Source: Ehretia macrophylla (lineage: Eukaryota; Streptophyta; Magnoliopsida; Boraginales; Ehretiaceae). From it: DNA of 64,000 nt. The position numbers and the translations under genes are program-made. The notes beneath the pieces were generated by a model. The model saw nothing but the letters and a program-made list of their open reading frames with translations. It was not told where the DNA came from and made no database searches. Below, piece by piece: positions 56,838 to 64,000 of the stretch. The DNA lies in NCBI GenBank assembly GCA_037974665.1, contig CM075767.1, positions 89,244,644 through 89,308,643 on the forward strand, given 5' to 3'. The stretch's first letter is position 1. Every line of letters starts with the position of its first letter.

Positions 56838-57394
56838 CTTTTAAATTTTTTTTCCTCCGGTTAGGGTTGCCAAGATACTTTATCCACCACATTTATATTA
56901 TCGAATCCCACTGCACCTTGGGCAAGACAACTTCGCTTCACGTAGAGGCTGGGCCCGTAAACCGAGGGCGTTGGGCATGTGACCATATCTCCGTCGCTCC
57001 GGTGCCCATAACTTTTGATCCGTAAGGAGTTACGCGGCGCACAACATACCGTTGGAAAGCTCTCCGAGAGCTCTACGACGGGCTGAGCAAGCTTTCTCGT
57101 TGTGCCCTTTTTGGAGCCCAAAATCGAACGTTTTCATCACTTTCTGGACACTTTTCTTATTAAGCTCTGTTTTTCCATCCCGGACTGTACGTCGCGAGCT
57201 ATTAAAAGGACGACAACCTTACTCGCGGGACATTAGAGGGCCCTACAACGCGTCGATATCACGTCTTGCAAGGATGCTGCGTTGTTGAAGTGGATGCGTT
57301 GTCGTTAAGCCCATTGGGCCTTCTGAATGGGCCATCTCTCTAGGCTGGGACTGTGAACCATTAACACAAAAAGGAATTCTACCCCCAACATGAC

Positions 57395-57514
57395 GGGTGC
57401 GATCATACCAGCACTAATGCACCGGATCCCATCGGATCTCCGAAGTTAAGCGTGCTTGGATGAGAGTAGTACTAGGATGAGTGACCCCCTAGGAAGTCCT
57501 CATGTTGCACACCC
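57395..57514 (+). rRNA. 5S rRNA: 5S rRNA gene copy 78 (family C, long unit)
   Basis: 120 nt. Changes: A40G, A43T, G66A, C67T, G86A, G97A, G108A, C117A. Confidence 0.92.
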
Positions 57515-57993
57515 CTTTTCAATTTTTTTTCCTTCGGTTAGGGTTGCCAAGATACTTTATCCACCACATTTCTATTATCGAATCCCACGGCCCCTTTGGC
57601 AAGACAACTTCGATTCACGTGGAGGCTGGGCCCGCAAACCGAGGGCGTAGGGCTTGTGACCAGGTCTCCGTCTCTCCAGTGTCGATTACTTTTGATCCGT
57701 AAGGAGTTACACGGCGCACAGCATACCGTTGGAAAGATCTCCGAGGGCTCTACGATGTGGGCAGCAAGCTTGCTCACTTTGCCCGTATTTGGAGCCCAAA
57801 ATCTACCGTTTTCATCAGTTTCGGGCTACTTTACTACTTTTGCTCTGTTTTTCCTTCCCGGATCGTACATCGTGAGCTATTAAAAGGACGACAACCCTAC
57901 TCGCGGGACATTAGAGGGCCCTACAACGCGTCGATATCACGTCTTGCGAGGATGCTGTGTTGTTGAAGCGGATGGGTTGTTGCTAAGCCCATT

Positions 57994-58231
57994 GGGGCAG
58001 CAAGCTTGCTTGCTGTGCCCTTTTTGGAGCCCAAATCCGAACGTTTTTATCAGTTTCGAGCCAATTTTCTTATTAAGCTCTATTTTTCTGTCCCGTATTG
58101 TACGTCGTGAGCTGTTAAAAGGACGACAACCATACTTACGGGACATTAGAGGGCCCTACAACGCATCGATATCACGTCTTGCGAGGATGATGTGTTGTTG
58201 AAGCAGATGGGTTGTTGTTAAGCCCATTGGG
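57994..58231 (+). repeat. Extra 236-bp spacer block 1 (family C)
   Basis: After CCCATTGGG the sequence returns to GGGCAGCAAGCTTGC instead of continuing to CCTTCTGAATGG, so the last 236 bp of this spacer region appear twice. GGG is shared at the junction. The upstream block has the CTACTTT variant, this one the CTTATTAAGC variant. Confidence 0.9.
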
Positions 58232-58307
58232 CCTTCTGAATGGGCCATCTCTTTAGGCTGGGACTGTGAACCGTTAATACAAAAAGGAATTCTACCCCCA
58301 CCATGAC

Positions 58308-58427
58308 GGGTGCGATCATACTAGCACTAATGCACAGGATCCCATCATAACTCAAAAGTTAAGCGTGCTTGGGCGAGAGTAGTACTAGGATGGGTGACCC
58401 CCTGGGAAGTCCTCCCGTTGCACCCCC
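58308..58427 (+). rRNA. 5S rRNA: 5S rRNA gene copy 79 (family C, short unit)
   Basis: 120 nt. Changes: C15T, C29A, G41T, C47A, G48A, G108C, T109C. The first T-run is interrupted (CTATTCAA). Confidence 0.93.
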
Positions 58428-58983
58428 CTATTCAATTTTTTTTCCTCCGGTTAGGTTTGCCAAGATACTTTATCCACCACATTTCTATTATCGAATCCCA
58501 TGTCACCTTGGGCAAGACAACTTCGCTTCACGTGGAGTCTAGGCCTACAAACCGAGGGCGTAGGGCTTGTGACCAAGTCTCTGTCGCTCCGGTGCCCATA
58601 ACTTTTGATCCGTAAGGAGTTACGCGGCGCACAACATACCGTTGGAAAGCTCTCTGAAAGCTCTACGACGGGCGGAGAAAGCTTTCTCGCTCTGGCCTTT
58701 TTTTAGCCCAAAATCGAACGTTTTGATAAGTTTCGGGCCAATTTCTTATTAAGCTCTGTTTTTCCATCCCGGATCGTATGTCGTGAGCTGTTAAAATGAC
58801 GACAACCTTACTCGCGGGACATTAGAGGACCCTACAATGCGTCGATATCACGTCTTGCGAGGATGCTGCATTGTTGAAGACAATGGGTTATTGTTAAGCC
58901 CATTGGGCCTTCTGAATGGGCCATTTCTCTAGGCTGGGATTGTGAACCGTTAACACAAAAAGGAATTCTTCCCCCACCATGAC

Positions 58984-59103
58984 GGGTGCGATCATACCAG
59001 CACTAATGCATCGGATCGCATCAGAACTCCGAAGTTATGCGTGCTTGGGCGAGAGTAGTACGAGGATGGGTAACCCCCTGTGAAGTCCTCTTGTTGCACC
59101 CCT
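58984..59103 (+). rRNA. 5S rRNA: 5S rRNA gene copy 80 (family C, long unit)
   Basis: 120 nt. Changes: C28T, C35G, A55T, T79G, G89A, G98T, G108T, C120T. Confidence 0.92.
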
Positions 59104-59582
59104 CTTTTCAATTTTTTTTGCCCCGGTTAGGCTTGCCAAGACACTTTATCCACCACATATCTATTATCTAATCTCATGGCACCTTGGGCAAGACAACTTC
59201 GCTTCACGTGGAGGCTTGGCCCGCAAACCAAGGGCGTAGGGCTTGTGACCAGGTCTCCGTCGCTCCGGTGCCCATAACTTTTTATCCGTAAGGAGTTACA
59301 CGGCGCACAGCATACCGTTGGAAAGCTCTCCCAGAGATCTACGATGGGGCCAGCTAGCTTACTCGCTGTGCCCTTTTTTGGAACCCAAAATAGAACGTTT
59401 TCATCAGTTTCGGGCTGCTTTACTGATTTTGCTCTATTTTTCTTTCCCGGATCGTACATCGTGAGCTGTTAAAAGGACGACAACCTTACTCGCGCGATAC
59501 TAGAGGGCCCTACAACGCGTCGATATCACGTCTTGTGAGGATGCTGCGTTGTTGAAGCGAATGGGTTGTTGTTAAGCCCATT

Positions 59583-59820
59583 GGGGCAGCAAGCTTGCTC
59601 GCTGTGCCCTTTTTGAAGCCCAAATCCGAACGTTTTAATCAGTTTCGGGCCACTTTTCTTGTTAAGCTCTATTTTTCCGTCCCGGATCGTACGTCTTGAG
59701 CTGTTAAAAGGACGACAATCTTACTCGCTGTACATTACAGGTTCCTACAATTCGTCAAAATCACGTCTTGCGAGGATGCTGCGTTTTTGAAGCGGATGGG
59801 TTGTTGTTAAGCCCATTGGG
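59583..59820 (+). repeat. Extra 236-bp spacer block 2 (family C)
   Basis: Same junction (CCCATTGGGGCAGCAAGC) and same second-block variant as block 1; the unit is 913 bp. Confidence 0.9.
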
Positions 59821-59896
59821 CCTTCTGAATGGGCCATCTCTCTAGGCTGGGACTGTGAACCGTTAAAACAAAAAGGAATTCTACCCCCACCATGAC

Positions 59897-60016
59897 GGGT
59901 GTGATCATACCAGCACTATTGCACCGGATCCCATCAGAACTCCGAAGTTAAGCGTGCTTAGGCGAGAGTAGTAGTAGGATGGGAGACCCTCAGGGAAGTC
60001 CTCGTATTGCACCCCC
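59897..60016 (+). rRNA. 5S rRNA: 5S rRNA gene copy 81 (family C, long unit)
   Basis: 120 nt. Changes: C6T, A23T, G64A, C78G, T88A, C94T, T96A, G110A. Confidence 0.92.
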
Positions 60017-60496
60017 CTTTTCAATTTTTTTTCCTCCGGTTAGGGTTCCCAAGATACTTTATCCACCACATTTCTATTATCGAATCCCACGGCACCTTGG
60101 GCAAGACAACTTTACTTCACGTGGAGGCTGGGCCCGCAAACCGAGGGTGTAGGGCTTTTGACCAGGTCTCCGTCGCTCCGGTGCCCATAACTTTTGATCC
60201 GTAAGGAGTTATGCGGTGCACAGCATACCGTTGGGAAGTTCTCCGAGAGCTCTACGATGGGGCCAACTAGCTTGCTCGCTGTGCCCTTTTTTTGGAGCCC
60301 AAAATTGAATGTTTTCATCCGTTTCGGGCTACTTTACAGGTTTTGCTATGTTTTTCCTTCCCGAATCGTAAATCGTGAGCAGTTAAAAGGACGACAACCT
60401 TACTCGCGGGAGATTAGAGGGCCCTACAACGTGTCAATATCACGTCTTGCCAGGATGCTGTTTTGTTGAAGCGGATGGGTTGTTGTTAAGCCCATT

Positions 60497-60734
60497 GGGG
60501 CAGCAAGCTTGCTCGCTGTGCCCTTTTTGGAACCAAAATCCGAACGTTTTAATCTGTTTCGGGCCACTTTTCTTATTAAGCTCTATTTTTCCATCCCAGA
60601 TCGTACGTCGTGAACTATTAAAAGGACGACAATCTTACTCGCAGGACATTAGTGGGCCCTACAATTCGTCGATATCACGTCTTGCGAGGAAGCTGCGTTG
60701 TTGAAGCGGATGGGTTGTTGTTAAGCCCATTGGG
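60497..60734 (+). repeat. Extra 236-bp spacer block 3 (family C)
   Basis: Same junction and variant; the unit is 914 bp. Confidence 0.9.
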
Positions 60735-60810
60735 CCTTCTGAATGGGCCATCTCTCTAGACTGGGACTGTGAACCGTTAACACAAAAACGAATTCTACCC
60801 CCACCATGAC

Positions 60811-60930
60811 GGGTGAGATCATACTAGCACTAATGCACCGGATCCCATCAGAACTCAGAAGTTAAGCGTGCTTGGGCGAGAGTAGTACTAGGATTGGTGA
60901 CCCCCTGGGAAGTCCTCCTGTTGAACCCCC
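60811..60930 (+). rRNA. 5S rRNA: 5S rRNA gene copy 82 (family C, short unit)
   Basis: 120 nt. Changes: C6A, C15T, C47A, G85T, G108C, C114A. Confidence 0.93.
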
Positions 60931-61488
60931 CTTTTCAATTTTTTTTTCCCCCGGTTAGGCTTGCCAAGATGTTTGATCCACCATATTTCTATTACCGAAT
61001 CCCACGGCACCTTGGGCAAGACAACTTCGTTTCTCGTAGAGGTTGGGCCCACAAACCGATTGCGTGGGGCTTGTGACCAAGTCTCTGTCACTCCGATGCC
61101 CATAACTTTTGATCCGTAAGGAGTTACGCGGCGCACAACTTACCGTTGGAAAGCTCTCCGAGACCTCTATGACGGGCAGAGCAAGCTTTCTCGCTGTGGC
61201 CTTTTTGGAGACCAAAATCGAACGTTTTGATCATTTTTGGGCCACTTTTCTTATTAAGCTCTGTTTTTCCGTCCTGGATCGTAGGTCGTGAGCTGTTAAA
61301 AGGACGACAACCTTACTCGCGGTACCTTAGAGGGCCTTACAATGCGTCGATATCATGTCTTGCGAGGATGCTTCGTTGTTGACGCGTATGGGTTGTTGTT
61401 AAGCCCATTGGGCCTTCTGAATGGGCCATCTCTCTAGGTTGGGACTGTGAACCGTTAACACAAAAAGGAATTCAACCCCCACCATGAC

Positions 61489-61608
61489 GGGTGCGATCAT
61501 ACCAGCACTAATGCACCGGATCCCATCAAAAGTCCGAAGTTAAGCGTGCTTGGGCGAGAGTAGTACTAGGATGGTTGACCCCCTGGAAAGTCCTCGTGTT
61601 GCACCCCA
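61489..61608 (+). rRNA. 5S rRNA: 5S rRNA gene copy 83 (family C, long unit)
   Basis: 120 nt. Changes: G41A, C44G, G87T, G99A, C120A. Confidence 0.94.
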
Positions 61609-62086
61609 CTTTTCAATTTTTTTTCCTCCGGTTAGGGTTGCCAAGATACTTTATCCACCACATTTCTATTATCGAATCCCATGGCACCTTGGGCAAGACA
61701 ACTTCGCTTCACGTGGAGGCTGGGCTCGCAAACCGGGGGCGTAGGGCTTGTGACCAGGTCTCCATCGCTTCGGTGCCCATAACTTTTGATACGTAAGGAG
61801 TTACGCGGTGCACAACATACTGTTGGAAAGCTCTCTGAGAGCTCTACGATGGGTGCAGCTAGCTTGCTCGCTCTGCCCTTTTTTGGAGCCCAAATCGAAC
61901 ATTTTCATCAGTTTCGGGCTACTTTACTAGTTTTGCTCTGTTTTTCCTTCCTGGATCGTACATCGTGAGCTGTTAAAAGGACGACAACCTTACTCGCGGG
62001 ACATTAGAGGGCACTACAACGCGTCGATATCACGTCTTGCAAGGATGCTGTGTTGTTGAAGCGGATGGGTTGTTGTTAAGCCCATT

Positions 62087-62324
62087 GGGGCAGCAAGCTT
62101 GCTCGCTGTGCCCTTTTTGGAGCCCAAATCCGAACGTTTTAATCAGTTTTGGGCCACTTTTCTTATTAAGCTCTGTTTTCCGGACCCGGATCGTATGTCG
62201 TGAGCTATTAAAAGGACGACAATCTTACTCGCGGGACATTAGAGGGCCATAAAATTCGTCGATATCACATCTTGCGAGGTTGCTGCGTTGTTGATGCGGA
62301 TGGGTTGTTGTTAAGCCCATTGGG
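62087..62324 (+). repeat. Extra 236-bp spacer block 4 (family C)
   Basis: Same junction and variant; the unit is 912 bp. Confidence 0.9.
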
Positions 62325-62400
62325 CCTTCTGAATGGGCCATCTCTGTAGGATGGGACCGCGAACTGTAAACACAAAAAGGAATTATACCCCCAACATGAC

Positions 62401-62520
62401 GGGTGCGATCATACCTGCACTAATGCACCGGATCCTATAAGAACTCCGAAGTTAAGCGTGCTTGGGCGATAGTACTACTAGGATGGGTGACCCCCTGGGA
62501 AGTCCTCGTGTTGCACCACA
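62401..62520 (+). rRNA. 5S rRNA: 5S rRNA gene copy 84 (family C, short unit)
   Basis: 120 nt. Changes: A16T, C36T, C39A, G70T, G75C, C118A, C120A. Confidence 0.93.
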
Positions 62521-63076
62521 TTTTCAATTTTTTTTCCTCCGGTTAGGGTTGGCAAGATACTTTATCCACCACATTTATATTATCGAATCCCGCGGCACCT
62601 TGGGCAAGACAACTTCGCTTCACGTGGAGGCTGGGCCCACAAATCGAGTGCGTAGGGCTTTTGACCAGGTCTCCGTCGCTCCGGTGCCCATAACTTTTGA
62701 TCCGTAAGGAGTTATGCGGCGCACAACATACCGTTGGAAAGCTCTCCGAGAGCTCTACGACTGGCGGAGCAAGCTTCCTCACTATGGCCTTTTTAGAGCC
62801 CAAAATCGAATGTTTTCATCAGTTTCGGGCCACTTTTCTTATTAAGCCCTGTTTTTCCGTCCCAGATCGTAGGTCGTGAGCTGTTAAAAGGATGACAACC
62901 TTACTCGCGGGAAATTATAGGGCCCTACAACACGTCGATATCACGTCTTGCGAGGATGCTGCGTTGTTGAAGCGGATGGGTTGTTGTTAAGCCCATTAGG
63001 GCTTCTGAATGGGCCATCTCTCTAGGCTGGGACTGTGAACAGTTAACACAAAAAGGAATTCTACCCCCACCATAAC

Positions 63077-63188
63077 GGGTGCGATCATACTAGTACTAAT
63101 GAACCGGATCCCATCAGAATTATGCATGCTTGGGCGAGAGTAGTACTAGGATGGGTGAACACCTGGGAAGTCCTCGTGTTGCACCCCC
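63077..63188 (+). rRNA. 5S rRNA: 5S rRNA gene copy 85 (family C, long unit), 8-nt internal deletion
   Basis: 112 nt. The segment between CAGAA and GCTTGGGCG is shortened by 8 nt (TTATGCAT in place of CTCCGAAGTTAAGCGT), removing the 5' half of box A; also C15T, C18T, C26A, C91A and C93A. Probably non-functional. Confidence 0.91.
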
Positions 63189-63666
63189 CTTTTCAATTTT
63201 TTTTCCTCCTATTAGAGTTGCCAAGATACTTTATCCACCACATTTTTATTACCGAATCCCATGGCACCTTGGGCAAGACAACTTCACTTCACGTTGATGC
63301 TGGGCCCACAAACCGAGGGCGTAGGGCTTGTGACTAAGTATTCGTCGCTCCGGCACCCATAACTTTTTATCCGTAAGGAGTTACGCGGCGCACAGCATAC
63401 CGTTGGAAAGCTCTCCGAGAGCTCTACGATGGGTCAGCTAGCTTGCTCGTTATGCTCTTTTTCGGAGCCCAAAATTGAACGTTTTCATCAATTTCGGGCT
63501 ACTTTACTAGTTTTGCTTTATTTTTCGTTTCCGGATCGTACATTGTGAGCTGTTAAAAGGACGACAACCTTACTCGCGGGACATTAGAGGGCCCTACAAC
63601 GCATCGATATGACGTCTTGTGAGGATGCTGCGTTGTTGAAGCCGATGGGTTGTTGTTAAGCCCATT

Positions 63667-63904
63667 GGGGCAGCAAACTTGCTCGCTGTGCCCTTTTTGG
63701 AGCCAAAATCCGAACGTTTTAATCAGTTTCGGGCCACTTTTCTTATTAAGCTCTACTTTTTCATCCCGGATCGTACGTCTTGAGCTGTTAAAAGGAAGAC
63801 AATCTTACTCGCGGGACATTAGAGGGCCCTACAATTCGTAAAAATCACGTCTTGCGAGGATGCTGCGTTTTTTAAGCGGATGGCTTGTTGTAAAGTCCAT
63901 TGGG
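63667..63904 (+). repeat. Extra 236-bp spacer block 5 (family C)
   Basis: Same junction and variant; the unit is 904 bp up to the cut gene at the window end. Confidence 0.9.
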
Positions 63905-63980
63905 CCTTCTGAATAGGCCATCTCTCTATGCTGGGACAGTGAACCGTTAACACAAAATGCAATTCTACCCCAACCATGAC

Positions 63981-64000
63981 GGGTGCAATCATACCAGCTC
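63981..64000 (+). rRNA. 5S rRNA: 5S rRNA gene copy 86, cut by the window end
   Basis: Only the first 20 nt are in the window. They match the 5S start except G7A and A19T, and a normal CAAAA..CCATGAC upstream region precedes them. Confidence 0.9.

Larger units (their letters stand above)
36193..57394 (+). repeat. 5S rDNA tandem array, family B
   Basis: Head-to-tail units, mostly 676-679 bp, with family B marks: CAAAAAGGAATTCTACCCCC upstream, six C residues at the gene end, CCTCCGG after the T-run, CACATTTCTATTATCG, CGTTGGAAAGCTCTCCGAGAG, CTTATTAAGCTCTG, GACAACCTTACTCGC and GTTGTTGTTAAGCCC. Irregular distances (1546, 515, 625, 664 and 893 bp) mark gene-less, truncated or shortened units. Units at about 41.4-42.3 and 55.8 kb carry family A promoter sequence, so the block is a mosaic. 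Confidence 0.96.
57395..64000 (+). repeat. 5S rDNA tandem array, family C (B-derived, long and short units)
   Basis: Eight complete genes plus a cut one, with distances 913, 676, 913, 914, 678, 912, 676 and 904 bp. Long units carry a second 236-bp spacer block. Most upstream regions combine CCGTTAAC with CAAAAAGGAATTCTACCCCCACCATGAC. Long units share a CTACTTTAC..TTTTGCT...CATCGTGAGC variant; short units share an AAGCTTTCTC..TGGCC variant. Confidence 0.93.

Noticed and set aside
1-64000. CRISPR array, because of regular repeats
   Set aside because: The units are 677 bp with a eukaryotic 5S gene in each; there are no short repeats with unique spacers and no cas genes.
1-64000. Linked 35S rDNA or other RNA genes (18S, 5.8S, 26S, tRNA, SRP RNA)
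   Set aside because: No matching sequence was seen in any spacer or in the insertion; spacers are all accounted for by the 5S unit.

Overview
This window is a plant nuclear 5S ribosomal DNA array. A roughly 120-nt sequence with the seed-plant 5S rRNA pattern (GGGTGCGATC start, GTTAAGCGTGCTTGGGCG internal promoter, TTGCACCCC end) recurs head to tail, always on the + strand, about every 677 bp. Each gene is followed by T-runs that suit RNA polymerase III termination and by a spacer of about 557 bp. I count 83 full or nearly full genes (111-121 nt), two 5'-truncated genes, two 17-nt gene remnants and one gene cut by the window end. I found no protein-coding gene; the many short open frames lie in the repeated spacer and recur only because the spacer recurs. 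A seed plant is clear; the species is not.

Layout: family A units fill 1-23180 and 27046-36192. They have a CATATAGG box about 25 nt upstream of the gene and GCCCTGG after the terminator. At 23181-27045 one unit is split by a 3865-bp insertion with TG...CA ends and a 5-bp target duplication (CGGAT), best read as a solo LTR. Family B units fill 36193 to about 57394; the CATATAGG box is replaced by CAAAAAGG and the post-terminator sequence is CCTCCGG. A B-derived subfamily, called C here, fills 57395-64000, where many units carry an extra 236-bp spacer block and units of about 913 and 677 bp largely alternate.

History: higher-order periods of two units (1.59 kb), three units (2.03 kb), five units (3.38 kb), a 3566-bp offset duplication and a nine-unit-offset paralogous block show repeated unequal exchange or gene conversion. 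Several units lost the gene, the promoter or the terminator through deletions, most with 2-4 nt of shared sequence at the junction. By eye no copy matches the window consensus at all 120 positions (best: 19330-19449, one change), and many changes are transitions at CpG, including the CpG that spans the start site. The window therefore looks like a diverged, probably methylated and perhaps largely silent part of a 5S locus. Change notation (for example C26A) uses gene position 1-120 against a consensus I built by eye from this window.
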